DNA of 30,476 nt from a virus. The notes under the pieces were generated by a model. It ran no database searches. It was not told the origin of the DNA and was given only the letters and a program-made list of their open reading frames with translations. The first letter of the stretch is position 1. Each line of letters begins with the position of its first letter. The position numbers were made by a program, and so were the translations under genes. Where the stretch lies: positions 1-30,476 of the IMG/VR virus record IMGVR_UViG_3300046463_000479; one strand, written 5' to 3'. Shown here one piece after another: positions 14,488-21,125 of the stretch.

Positions 14488-14769
14488 ATGCTTTACAAGC
14501 CGACCTGGAATAAGACTCCGAGTTGCGCCGGTTTAATTGCTTGGCTCGAAACGCAAGACCCGGAGCGCACCTATGATTGGCTCGCCATGAAAGGGTGTCT
14601 GATCTGCGCCTATTATGACGCTCTTGGGATCAATGATTTTAGCGACGTTAATCGACCCATGTACAAGGAGACATTTAGTTTGGCGGAACAATACTATGAG
14701 GTTTGCATGACAAAACCTTGGACTTTCGGCGCGGCGCTGGCTCGCGCTCGTTTGTTGAGGGGAGATTAA
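14488..14769 (+). CDS. Hypothetical protein
   Basis: A 93-residue protein starting MLYKPTWNKTPSCAGLIAWL, mostly helical with three cysteines in no clear zinc pattern. AGGAGATTGACGCG precedes the ATG. It is the first of a run of short genes after the HNH-like gene. No family recognised. Confidence 0.65.
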   Translation: MLYKPTWNKTPSCAGLIAWLETQDPERTYDWLAMKGCLICAYYDALGINDFSDVNRPMYKETFSLAEQYYEVCMTKPWTFGAALARARLLRGD

Positions 14770-14771
14770 CG

Positions 14772-14945
14772 ATGCCCGATCTTTTTGAGCATCGCCAAGA
14801 GCGCCTAAAGGCGGCTGTCCGTGCGGCGTGTTGCGAGGCGTGCGACTGGCCTGACTGCGGCTGTGAGACAACCGCCAATATTGTCCGCAAGGCTATCGTA
14901 GCTTGGGACGATTTTGGCACCGATTCATCGGTCATGAAGGATTAA
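14772..14945 (+). CDS. Small Cys-rich protein
   Basis: A 57-residue protein starting MPDLFEHRQERLKAAVRA, with five cysteines in CCEACDWPDCGC and a helical tail. The start at 14772 follows GGGGAGATTAACG, the leader type of this cluster; an in-frame ATG at 14703 lies inside the previous gene. The Cys cluster could bind a metal. No family recognised. Confidence 0.6.
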   Translation: MPDLFEHRQERLKAAVRAACCEACDWPDCGCETTANIVRKAIVAWDDFGTDSSVMKD

Positions 14946-14947
14946 CA

Positions 14948-15106
14948 ATGGCGCGATCCAGAAAAGCGATTGAGGCGTGCGCGGCATGGCTCGCCTATTG
15001 CCTCAAGATCGGATGGAAGAAATCAAGTCTAGATGAGTTGGAGACACTTTGGTGGACACACCACGATGACCACGGGAAGCTAATGCAGCTTCCGCGTCGG
15101 TCATAG
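14948..15106 (+). CDS. Hypothetical small basic protein
   Basis: A 52-residue ORF starting MARSRKAIEACAAWLAYCLK, helical and basic, ending in a His/Asp-rich stretch (WWTHHDDHGK). AAGGATTAACA precedes the ATG. No family recognised. Confidence 0.55.
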   Translation: MARSRKAIEACAAWLAYCLKIGWKKSSLDELETLWWTHHDDHGKLMQLPRRS

Positions 15107-15115
15107 AGGATAACG

Positions 15116-15358
15116 ATGACGCACGACTTCGTATTATTGCCGCTTGGCACCTATATGCCGACCAGTTTTTCCTCTGACGCGCTAGACGGCCCCTGCACGA
15201 TATGTGGCAAGCCAGCGAGGGAGCATCGTGTCGGCGGTCCCGGCCCTTCATGCCCAACGCAGCGTACGCGATGGGATTTAGCAAAACTCGACTTAGGCCC
15301 CGCAATCGTTTTCATCGCGGGCTTTCTGTGCGGTGTGTTTGTTCCGTTCTGGCACTAA
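15116..15358 (+). CDS. Small protein with zinc knuckle and C-terminal membrane segment
   Basis: An 80-residue protein. CTICGKPAREH near residues 27-37 is a CxxC...H metal-binding type motif. The last 20 residues (LGPAIVFIAGFLCGVFVPFW) are a probable transmembrane helix. GAGGATAACG precedes the ATG. The topology suggests a tail-anchored inner-membrane protein with a cytoplasmic metal-binding head. Function unknown. Confidence 0.6.
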   Translation: MTHDFVLLPLGTYMPTSFSSDALDGPCTICGKPAREHRVGGPGPSCPTQRTRWDLAKLDLGPAIVFIAGFLCGVFVPFWH

Positions 15359-15375
15359 TAGGAAATGTGAAAGCA

Positions 15376-15534
15376 ATGGCGAAGAAGCGGGCTCAGATAA
15401 TCAAAGTCAAAGACTACGGCGACCATTGGATAAACCGGCTCGCCGTCATTCTAGACACGCTCGCCAAGATGGAGCCGAGGGAACGAGAGGTGTCGCTTGA
15501 GTTCATCGTCGCGAAGTACCTCAAGCGTTCATGA
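15376..15534 (+). CDS. Hypothetical small protein
   Basis: A 52-residue protein starting MAKKRAQIIKVKDYG, with a helical C-terminus. The ATG at 15376 is preferred, but a GTG at 15367 is possible; the AGGAA site is closer to ideal spacing for the ATG. The longer frame back to 15202 is out of phase within the preceding gene and is rejected. No family recognised. Confidence 0.5.
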   Translation: MAKKRAQIIKVKDYGDHWINRLAVILDTLAKMEPREREVSLEFIVAKYLKRS

Positions 15535-15545
15535 AGGGATTAACG

Positions 15546-15749
15546 ATGGAGCAGGTCGAGAATTGCAAAGTCGATGATTGCCAAAAGCGCGTATTGCTGG
15601 CGCACTTAAAGCAAGCACTTCGGCAATGGCATATGTATGCCGAAATGGTCGAAAACCCCAATGACTGTGATCTGATAACTGAGCAAACGCCAGAAGGCGA
15701 AATGTATCGTGAGGCCGTCGCCTTTGTTGCTGCAATGGAAGCACACTAA
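15546..15749 (+). CDS. Hypothetical helical protein
   Basis: A 67-residue protein starting MEQVENCKVDDCQKRVLLAH, probably two or three helices with two N-terminal cysteines. The start at 15546 follows AAGGGATTAACG; an upstream in-frame ATG at 15531 lies inside that leader. No family recognised. Confidence 0.6.
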   Translation: MEQVENCKVDDCQKRVLLAHLKQALRQWHMYAEMVENPNDCDLITEQTPEGEMYREAVAFVAAMEAH

Positions 15750-15762
15750 TAGGGAATTAACG

Positions 15763-15888
15763 ATGGGAGAGCGGCGTGAAGATGCCTGGAGATTTAGTCA
15801 GACACGCAGCGAAGGGACCGTGGGTGTCATCCCTCAGTCAGGACACCTAGAGCGGGCGTGGCGACCCGCCTCTCCCGCCAATCGCTGA
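15763..15888 (+). CDS. Doubtful 41-codon ORF, possibly overlying a structured RNA
   Basis: A short ORF (MGERREDAWRFSQTRSEGT...) that follows the cluster's usual AGGGAATTAACG leader and ATG, so translation is plausible. Its Arg/Gly/Ser-rich product looks unlike its neighbours. The same bases form extensive inverted repeats (see the entry at 15765-15876). Either reading is possible. Confidence 0.35.
   Translation: MGERREDAWRFSQTRSEGTVGVIPQSGHLERAWRPASPANR
15765..15876 (+). other. Candidate structured RNA element with long closing stem
   Basis: GGGAGAGCGG at 15765-15774 pairs with CCGCCTCTCCC at 15866-15876 with one bulged C. Inside are GGTGTC/GACACC, AGGGA/TCCCT and a GCGGG/CCCGC helix directly next to the closing stem, followed by GCCA. 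The layout recalls a tRNA acceptor and T arm, but the 112-nt length, the lack of a TTCRA loop and the missing D-loop GG rule out an ordinary tRNA. Confidence 0.3.
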
Positions 15889-15901
15889 TGAAGGATTAAC
15901 G

Positions 15902-16096
15902 ATGAAGCTGGATTGCAGAGTTACGAAAGTGTCCAACTCGGGGGATACCATAACGATTGGGCTGAGCGGCAAACAACCGCATGATGCTTTCTGGCGGCCA
16001 GATGGCGATCACACAATCGAGGTTGCTTGCACTGACAAAGCGCGCCGCGCCTTTTGGCTTGGTCGTAAGGTAGTTGTTACGATTGAACCCCGTTAA
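15902..16096 (+). CDS. Hypothetical small beta-rich protein
   Basis: A 64-residue protein starting MKLDCRVTKVSNSGDTITIG and ending LGRKVVVTIEPR, with the strand pattern of a small OB- or SH3-like barrel. A canonical AAGGATTAACG leader precedes the ATG. No family recognised. Confidence 0.65.
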   Translation: MKLDCRVTKVSNSGDTITIGLSGKQPHDAFWRPDGDHTIEVACTDKARRAFWLGRKVVVTIEPR

Positions 16097-16109
16097 TGAT
16101 GAATGAACG

Positions 16110-16337
16110 ATGAGTGCAGAAAATCCAACACTTGAAGATTTTGGCTTCGACTCCACGGCCCTCATGATTGAGGTTCAGCGCGAAACAATGGGTAAGCTCA
16201 TAAAGGCGGAAGCCAAGATCGCAAAGCTGCGGGCGGCGCTTAAAAAGGCTGGCGTGATGCTATCGCAGGGCTTCTCTAAAGAAACGGTAGCAGAACATAT
16301 TCAGGCGGCGCTCACTAATGAGCAGGAGGGGGAATGA
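16110..16337 (+). CDS. Hypothetical coiled-coil protein
   Basis: A 75-residue protein with a coiled-coil-like middle (MGKLIKAEAKIAKLRAALKK) and an acidic end. The ribosome-binding site is weak (TGATGAATGAACG). It overlaps the next gene by ATGA, suggesting the two short coiled-coil proteins are made together and may interact. Confidence 0.6.
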   Translation: MSAENPTLEDFGFDSTALMIEVQRETMGKLIKAEAKIAKLRAALKKAGVMLSQGFSKETVAEHIQAALTNEQEGE

Positions 16338-16519
16338 GCAGTAGCACGATAACCATGAAACTTGAGAAATTTACCGCATTGAAAGCCGAGAACGAACGTC
16401 TGCGCGCGGCGCTTAGCCGATACGGATTGCACGAAAAGGGCTGCGGCGCATTTGACCACCATGCTCAGTGCACTTGTGGATTTGATGCCGTGAATGATGA
16501 CAAGCAGGATGGGCTTTAA
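16334..16519 (+). CDS. Short leucine-zipper / Cys-His protein
   Basis: A 61-residue protein: a heptad-like helix (LEKFTALKAENERLRAALSR), then a Cys/His cluster KGCGAFDHHAQCTCGF that could bind zinc. AGGAGGGGGA precedes the ATG. This two-part architecture recurs in short phage proteins of unknown role. Its stop overlaps the convergent late-operon stop by 2 nt, with no clear terminator between the opposing operons. Confidence 0.65.
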   Translation: MSSSTITMKLEKFTALKAENERLRAALSRYGLHEKGCGAFDHHAQCTCGFDAVNDDKQDGL

Positions 16520-17439
16520 GCCTTAGTTAAATGAGTGCGATGATGGTGAGCGTAATGCTTCCGATGATGCAAGTGCTCGGCGAGCCGATGGTGATGCGAC
16601 TTGCTATAGTGCTCGGCGTATCGTTCTTCGTCGGCTACTCTTTCCGCTAGATAGATAATCGGCGGCAGCGGCGACTCTTTGGTCGCGGTAATCGCTGCAC
16701 CTGACGGCCCGACATGGAGGAAGGCATGCTCGAAATTGTTGATGGCCCCTTTGAACTGTTCCCATTTGTCGTGGAGAACAACGACACAGCCCGCGCTCGC
16801 AAGATGGCGGCTGGCATGAATTTCTATACCTTCACGGTCGCGCCCAAGTTGGGGGTCTGGTATAGTATCGCCGTTAAGCCCAATGGCACCGTGGCGTTTA
16901 CCCCAATGCCCAACGGAGTCATCTATCGGGTACGTTCCATAAGGAATGCTCCACCCGCTCCCGCCCGACGCAAACGCAAACGCTAGCTCCCCGATCCGCA
17001 ACGTTCCGGTCAGATGCCGGGGCCTTCGGGCGACGACAGGCGGTCGAGGCATAGCCATGCCGTCAGCGAAGCCCTCGAAGGACGCCCCGATAGCCCCCAA
17101 AACGGCAGGGATAGGGTCTAGGTGCGGTTTAGGCTCCGGCTGGTGTGGGACAGCGGGCGGCTCTACGGCCTCCCTGTAGGCGGTTCGTCGCCCGTCCTGG
17201 GCGTGTCGGGTATGCCGAGTCCGTCCCTCGGCATGGTGTCGATTGCCATGAACAGGCACGCGATGAGCATGACGAACATGACGAGTCCGATAGCGGCGAA
17301 CGGGTTCATTACTAGCCTCCGATTTGTAAGCGACTTGTGCTGCTGGTTCGAAATAGCCGTTACTGGTAGGCGTAGGATGCCTCGCCGCCAGCGCGGGCGT
17401 TGCGATGATGCATAGCGTAACGGTGACGATGTTTCTCAC
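16516..17439 (-). CDS. Secreted L,D-transpeptidase-like (YkuD/Tlde1-type) protein with His-rich segments
   Basis: 307 residues from the GTG at 17439, chosen because GGAGG lies 5 nt upstream and it yields a clean signal peptide (RNIVTVTLCIIATPALAA). Residues about 145-225 carry IPYGTYPI, a Gly/Asn-rich strand block, IHASRHLA and SAGC (215-218, catalytic-type Cys). This is the His...SxGC arrangement of L,D-transpeptidases and related DUF2778 proteins, which act on peptidoglycan in the periplasm. The segments at 50-82 and the last 30 residues are unusually rich in His and Arg. It is the last gene of the late operon and could modify or cleave wall cross-links at lysis. Activity is inferred from motif only. 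Confidence 0.65.
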   Translation of the reverse strand: MRNIVTVTLCIIATPALAARHPTPTSNGYFEPAAQVAYKSEASNEPVRRYRTRHVRHAHRVPVHGNRHHAEGRTRHTRHAQDGRRTAYREAVEPPAVPHQPEPKPHLDPIPAVLGAIGASFEGFADGMAMPRPPVVARRPRHLTGTLRIGELAFAFASGGSGWSIPYGTYPIDDSVGHWGKRHGAIGLNGDTIPDPQLGRDREGIEIHASRHLASAGCVVVLHDKWEQFKGAINNFEHAFLHVGPSGAAITATKESPLPPIIYLAERVADEERYAEHYSKSHHHRLAEHLHHRKHYAHHHRTHLTKA

Positions 17440-17854
17440 GTCTGCCTCCACTGCGTTGACCGCAGGCGGTACTGCCTCCGGCTTCAAAATGTCCGTAGTC
17501 TGAGGCGCACCAATCGCCTCCGCTGAACAGATTATGTTTGTGAGCTAAATCGCTAACAGCGCGGCGAGCAGGAAGATGGCAACGGCTGTCAACACGCCCA
17601 CGCCCCAACTGACAAATATCAAGAGCAAGTCCACACGGATGCTTGGACGACGACCCGCAATGACCGCGCCGGATGCCGCCCATGAACCGTATCTGCGCAC
17701 CCCCGGACTCAAGGTCGTTAATGAGCGCTTGGAAGCTCGCAGCATAGCGTGTCCCCACGGTTGCGGTTGCGCCGAATTTTGAATGAAGATTGGATGCCGA
17801 GACTGGCGAGGAAAGGAAACAACAAATCGTCAACGCTGCAATACAGGTTCGCAC
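17360..17854 (-). CDS. Secreted M15-type (VanY/DD-carboxypeptidase-like) peptidase
   Basis: 164 residues from a GTG with a G-rich upstream site. It starts with a signal peptide (MRTCIAALTICCFLSSPVSA). Zinc-ligand motifs of family M15 are visible: SKHPCGLALDI (His72, Asp79) and ASDYGHFE (His122). The protein would be exported and cleave peptidoglycan stem peptides. The C-terminal 35 residues are low-complexity and overlap the L,D-transpeptidase-like gene by 80 nt. Six cysteines suggest disulfides. A second out-of-frame ORF with a membrane helix lies inside this gene. Confidence 0.72.
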   Translation of the reverse strand: MRTCIAALTICCFLSSPVSASNLHSKFGATATVGTRYAASFQALINDLESGGAQIRFMGGIRRGHCGSSSKHPCGLALDICQLGRGRVDSRCHLPARRAVSDLAHKHNLFSGGDWCASDYGHFEAGGSTACGQRSGGRREKHRHRYAMHHRNARAGGEASYAYQ

Positions 17855-17892
17855 AACAACACCCCCGCCCCGTTGAACTATAAAAATATTAA

Positions 17893-18105
17893 CTATTTTT
17901 CATGAAGTGTAAACCCCTTATTTTGCTGAAGCGATTGTAGGTAGTCAAAATCTAATTGCCAGCGCTGCAGTTCCCTCTCCTGTCGAGCAATGTCGTTGCG
18001 AATGATGCGCATTGAAATAAAGAAAGTCCCGGCTGATACGGAAATCGCAGTCGCTAACGCAATCACGTCCCAGTCGAATGTCGATAGATCGCCGTCGAAG
18101 ACCAT
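17893..18105 (-). CDS. Small membrane protein with cytoplasmic-type coiled coil (holin- or spanin-like)
   Basis: A 70-residue protein with one hydrophobic segment near residues 14-33 (VIALATAISVSAGTFFISM), followed by a charged helix (RNDIARQERELQRWQ). AGGGACTAGGCCCCC precedes the ATG. Size, topology and location among lysis genes would fit an inner-membrane spanin or an accessory holin, but no diagnostic sequence is present. Confidence 0.6.
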   Translation of the reverse strand: MVFDGDLSTFDWDVIALATAISVSAGTFFISMRIIRNDIARQERELQRWQLDFDYLQSLQQNKGFTLHEK

Positions 18106-18111
18106 GGGGGC

Positions 18112-18525
18112 CTAGTCCCTTAGCGCATATCGCAGCACCGCTATTGTATGACCGATAGACGCCAACACTGCTGGCGCTTGGTCAGAGATGATAAACGCGC
18201 GCGACCGTTCAACGCCATCTGCGAAATGAGCCACTTCCATCGCGTGCGCTGCGCCGACAGCGGATATTACCAGAAGGAATTGCTGCGGCAGCATCAACGA
18301 AACGCCAACTAATCTGCCGCGACACTTGAAGGCACACAATGCCATGACAGCAGCAACAAAACAAATTGGCGCAGTAAAATTACCAAACGATCGATACAAC
18401 GCGCCGAGTGCCGTACCGCCTGCCGCGCTGGTATCAGCGAGCATACACAATCCCCATGTGATGTGCAGCGCCACCGCGTAGACAATCATAATAGACGCAG
18501 CGTGCGGCAGGATACGGCGCATCAT
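18112..18525 (-). CDS. Multi-pass membrane protein, unknown
   Basis: A 137-residue protein beginning MMRRILPHAASIMIVYAVAL with three to four predicted membrane helices (ASIMIVYAVALHITWGLCML, APICFVAAVMALCAF, LPQQFLLVISAVGAAHAM, and a C-terminal one). The ATG at 18525 overlaps the upstream stop (ATGA), and AAGGGA lies just before it. A long in-frame extension to 18639 was rejected because it lies wholly inside the upstream gene. It may be a holin or a superinfection-related membrane protein. Confidence 0.62.
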   Translation of the reverse strand: MMRRILPHAASIMIVYAVALHITWGLCMLADTSAAGGTALGALYRSFGNFTAPICFVAAVMALCAFKCRGRLVGVSLMLPQQFLLVISAVGAAHAMEVAHFADGVERSRAFIISDQAPAVLASIGHTIAVLRYALRD

Positions 18526-18980
18526 CGTCCCTTGCTGTCCTGCGCCACGGTTAGATTCAATTGCAGCGGGTTTTGATTCTTGGCGACGGCGAGCGCCATG
18601 ATAAGGCACGCTCCGTAGGAAACCTTGCAGGGGATGCAAACGATATTAACCAGATCGTCGCCAAATTCCTGTTCAATAACCAGCATCAAAGTCGCATCGC
18701 TTTGACTATTTTGCTTTGAATACCAAAGCTGAAGCCTCTCCTTAACGCCATCCAAGGCACGTAGCGCATCATCCGGAATTTGTAGCGGGCTGTTTTTGGT
18801 CGCGCCTCCGGTTTGCACAATCTCGGTCATGGCTCTCCTCATCTGAAAGCCCCACATGGTATCGACTTTTAGTTCCAGCGCACCAAAACGCATCGACACC
18901 TTGACCACAAAGGCTAAGAAGAAAATCCATGACGTAAGCGACATGCCGATGGAAACCAGCGATGTCGTGTCAATTTGCAT
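18522..18980 (-). CDS. Membrane-anchored protein, unknown
   Basis: A 152-residue protein: a membrane segment at about 9-28 (VSIGMSLTSWIFFLAFVVKV), then a soluble, mostly helical domain (RAMTEIVQTGG, ALDGVKERLQLWY) and a second hydrophobic stretch near the C-terminus (YGACLIMALAVA). AAGGGTCC precedes the ATG. It is coupled to the next membrane gene by ATGA. No family recognised. Confidence 0.6.
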   Translation of the reverse strand: MQIDTTSLVSIGMSLTSWIFFLAFVVKVSMRFGALELKVDTMWGFQMRRAMTEIVQTGGATKNSPLQIPDDALRALDGVKERLQLWYSKQNSQSDATLMLVIEQEFGDDLVNIVCIPCKVSYGACLIMALAVAKNQNPLQLNLTVAQDSKGR

Positions 18981-18992
18981 TGCCCGGACCCT

Positions 18993-19253
18993 TTAGTCCA
19001 ACTTCCTAAGATGGACGAAATAGTCCCGTCCTCTAACCTGCGTTCCAAGGTATTGCATCGTGCAGGAACAATCCGGAATAACCTTGGTGCCGCCTGGTGC
19101 CATGCCCTCGCGCTGCTCAATCATCTGCACAAAGCTGTCCCGGCTCATCGACCAAGCAATACGCGCCGCCATGACGACAATCACGAACGTTATTAGCCCA
19201 AGCAAAAGATAGGCAATCTCGATAACGCGGGTGATGGAGCAAATGCGCGTCAT
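18993..19253 (-). CDS. Small membrane protein, unknown
   Basis: An 86-residue protein with a hydrophobic N-terminal segment (VIEIAYLLLGLITFVIVVMA) and a soluble C-terminus containing CSC. GAGGTCCGC precedes the ATG, which overlaps the stop of the papain-like gene (ATGA). It resembles a signal-anchored periplasmic protein. A role in lysis is suggested only by position. Confidence 0.6.
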   Translation of the reverse strand: MTRICSITRVIEIAYLLLGLITFVIVVMAARIAWSMSRDSFVQMIEQREGMAPGGTKVIPDCSCTMQYLGTQVRGRDYFVHLRKLD

Positions 19254-20059
19254 GCGGACCTCAGCGAACCGAGAAATTCCATAAGCTGTTCGTAGTCAAA
19301 TCCCTCCGGGGATTTTTGGTTCACTAGGTTTTCTTGCGTGACGTACACGATTGCTTCATCGCAATAGCTCGACCCGATGCCGCCCTTGCCGCGCTTCACG
19401 CGAATCCGTTTGCCCCAACTGATGACGTAATCCCATTGTTTGCTGTGATGCGTGAACGGCGTGTAATGCCCGGTGCCTGTGTCCTGGCCGGTGAAGTCCC
19501 ACGGCTTTCCTTCCGCGAATTGCTCATCGGCAATGCTCGGAAGCCGCCAGCCAATACCGACCGCCATGCCGAGATAGACGGCATAGAACAGATTGGTCAT
19601 GTTTCCTGGGTCCAATTCCATGTAAGCGGCGATCTTGTGACGCTTGCCGTAGGCGTCACTCAATCCTGTTTTGCGGCTGTAATCTGCCGCTTCAACAACG
19701 GTCGTTCCCCTGTCAGTCGCCGGGTGTCCCGGCTTGTAGCCGGTGACGGTGCCGTAATCATCCACGGTCGTCACGGTGCCGAACGGAACGTCGATGCCGC
19801 GCGCCTTATTGAAGATCATTGTTTCGTGCGCGCGGCCAGCGAAGACACAGCATCCACAACCGTGATTATAAGGAGGTCGCACAGTAGGATCGGAACCGTT
19901 TCCGAGCATCCCCCATTTATCATCCTCGATGAAATAATCGTGACCGAACGCCTCCGGCAACGGCGGCAATTCCGTTGGGTTGATAAGGTCGTCGAATTTT
20001 AGTTCTACCGGGACGGCCGGAAGCTTGCCGCGCTTGAGGTCCGTTATGGCGTCCTCCAT
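19250..20059 (-). CDS. Papain-like cysteine peptidase-like protein
   Basis: A 269-residue protein with no signal peptide. GCGCCVFAGRAHE around Cys71 matches the Cys block of papain-like folds. GTGHYTPF (His198) and YVISWGKR (213-216, the counterpart of the NSWG motif) match the His and Asn-type blocks, in canonical order and spacing. Family knowledge makes a peptidase or transamidase fold likely; the asparagine of NSWG is replaced by Ile-Ser, so activity is not assured. The start overlaps the lipoprotein gene by 16 nt. Its substrate could be a virion protein, host protein or wall peptide. Confidence 0.55.
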   Translation of the reverse strand: MEDAITDLKRGKLPAVPVELKFDDLINPTELPPLPEAFGHDYFIEDDKWGMLGNGSDPTVRPPYNHGCGCCVFAGRAHETMIFNKARGIDVPFGTVTTVDDYGTVTGYKPGHPATDRGTTVVEAADYSRKTGLSDAYGKRHKIAAYMELDPGNMTNLFYAVYLGMAVGIGWRLPSIADEQFAEGKPWDFTGQDTGTGHYTPFTHHSKQWDYVISWGKRIRVKRGKGGIGSSYCDEAIVYVTQENLVNQKSPEGFDYEQLMEFLGSLRSA

Positions 20060-20373
20060 CCGTTGATCGGGATGGTGCCAATGTTGCCGGTCGTCACTGC
20101 GGGGCCAGCGCCGTACCGAGGCAGCGCACTAAACTTCGCTGACGCTGGCGGCGGGACCGATGCACAGATGGCCGTGGCGAGGCCGCCTACCGTTGTCGCG
20201 ATACCTGCATTGAAAAGGCTTAGGATCGTGGCGATGGTCGGCACGAACTTGCAAGCCTGCGCCGTGAACGCCTGGACCTCGCCGAGAAAGGTCGAGGTCG
20301 AGTTATTGAGCGTGCTGCAACTCGCCAAGCCAATGCTTAGGGCGGCAACACTGACGAGTAGCATCTTGCGCAT
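20044..20373 (-). CDS. Small lipoprotein
   Basis: A 109-residue protein with a signal peptide ending in a lipobox, GLASC (Cys19), then a Ser/Thr/Ala-rich mature part with a hydrophobic middle (ATTVGGLATAICASVP). GGAG lies about 9 nt before the ATG. It is probably anchored to the outer membrane, where it could act as an outer-membrane spanin or a superinfection-exclusion lipoprotein; the mature length is long for a typical o-spanin. Confidence 0.7.
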   Translation of the reverse strand: MRKMLLVSVAALSIGLASCSTLNNSTSTFLGEVQAFTAQACKFVPTIATILSLFNAGIATTVGGLATAICASVPPPASAKFSALPRYGAGPAVTTGNIGTIPINGWRTP

Positions 20374-20375
20374 TT

Positions 20376-20894
20376 TCAGAACTCCATGATGTTTTCTAGG
20401 CTTAGAAACGGGTTCAGGTGAATCAGCAGTGTGTTTGGGGATACAGTATCCTTCGGCGTTATCAAAGGATAGGGGAACAATCCAGCCTGCTCGATGGCCC
20501 GCAAGGCGAATTCGCTACAGAACCACTTGTCAGGATCGCGCCACACCCGCCCTATTTTGAGCAGCCCCGCACGGTCGCGCAGGAACGCATAGAGCGCGGC
20601 GTTGTCAAACGGGGCACCGATCTGATGCCTGCCCCAATCCACCGCCTTGTGCGCTACCTCGTCCGGGCAGTGTACCTTGGCTGTCTTAGGGGGGTACAGG
20701 TACGGCCAGCTATTGAAAGGTCGGATGCGAACGCCGCCGAGGTCGTTGATGCTTTTGTCTACACCGCTGACGCCCAGCAAACCCTCACCGGGCAAGATGA
20801 TGTCAACGTGTGAAAACAAGCTCTGCGTCAAGCGCCGGATGACGGCGCTCGACCAAGCGGTCGAGGTCGAGAACTGGAAACACAGTTCGGCCAT
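20376..20894 (-). CDS. YiiX-like permuted NlpC/P60-type peptidase
   Basis: A 172-residue protein. An early histidine block (LFSHVDIILPGEGLLGV, His29) precedes a late cysteine block (DKWFCSEFALRAIEQAGLF, Cys126). This is the circularly permuted order of YiiX/YaeF-like members of the NlpC/P60 superfamily, and it ends with a typical SPNTLL segment. It starts right after the holin-like gene's stop. No signal peptide, so it acts in the cytoplasm or depends on the holin for access. It could cleave peptide or acyl bonds; the substrate is unknown. Confidence 0.7.
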   Translation of the reverse strand: MAELCFQFSTSTAWSSAVIRRLTQSLFSHVDIILPGEGLLGVSGVDKSINDLGGVRIRPFNSWPYLYPPKTAKVHCPDEVAHKAVDWGRHQIGAPFDNAALYAFLRDRAGLLKIGRVWRDPDKWFCSEFALRAIEQAGLFPYPLITPKDTVSPNTLLIHLNPFLSLENIMEF

Positions 20895-21125
20895 TCACGA
20901 TCTAGTTGCCGTGACCTGTTTGGTTGCTCTCACACGGCCGTAGACGACCGTGAGCAGGCCACCGAACGCCAGAACGGAATCCAGCATCTGCTGAAACGAA
21001 CTGAAAAAGTTGTTCAGCGATGACGGGTCAACATGGAAGCCGAAACCCGGCAGGACGATTCCGACAAACGTAGCAACGGCACCCCACAGGGTGACGGATG
21101 CCCAAAACGGTTTAGTGTCGTTCAT
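20895..21125 (-). CDS. Holin-like small membrane protein
   Basis: A 76-residue protein beginning MNDTKPFWASVTLWGAVATF, with two hydrophobic segments (TLWGAVATFVGIVLPGFGF and LDSVLAFGGLLTVVYGRV) and a basic C-terminus. The size, two-helix topology and the KPFWxSxTxWG start are typical of alphaproteobacterial phage holin-like proteins. It overlaps the upstream stop by ATGA. It would permeabilise the inner membrane for the GH108 lysozyme encoded about 1 kb upstream. Confidence 0.68.
   Translation of the reverse strand: MNDTKPFWASVTLWGAVATFVGIVLPGFGFHVDPSSLNNFFSSFQQMLDSVLAFGGLLTVVYGRVRATKQVTATRS

Noticed and set aside
15765-15880. An ordinary tRNA gene
   Set aside because: Acceptor-like stem and CCA are present, but the length is 112 nt, there is no TTCRA T-loop, no D-loop GG pair and no clear 7-nt anticodon loop. 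It is kept only as a candidate structured RNA.
16512-16522. GGCTTTAAGCC palindrome between the convergent operons as a terminator
   Set aside because: The loop would be a single base and no T tract follows, so it cannot act as a standard intrinsic terminator.
17882-17900. AAAAATA/TATTTTT inverted repeat at the end of the 70-aa membrane gene
   Set aside because: A seven-pair stem of only A-T pairs is too weak for a terminator and may arise from local AT richness.
19334-20002. 222-codon plus-strand ORF
   Set aside because: Antisense to the papain-like gene, which has recognisable motifs and is coupled to its neighbours; the plus-strand product shows no recognisable fold and has no convincing ribosome-binding site.
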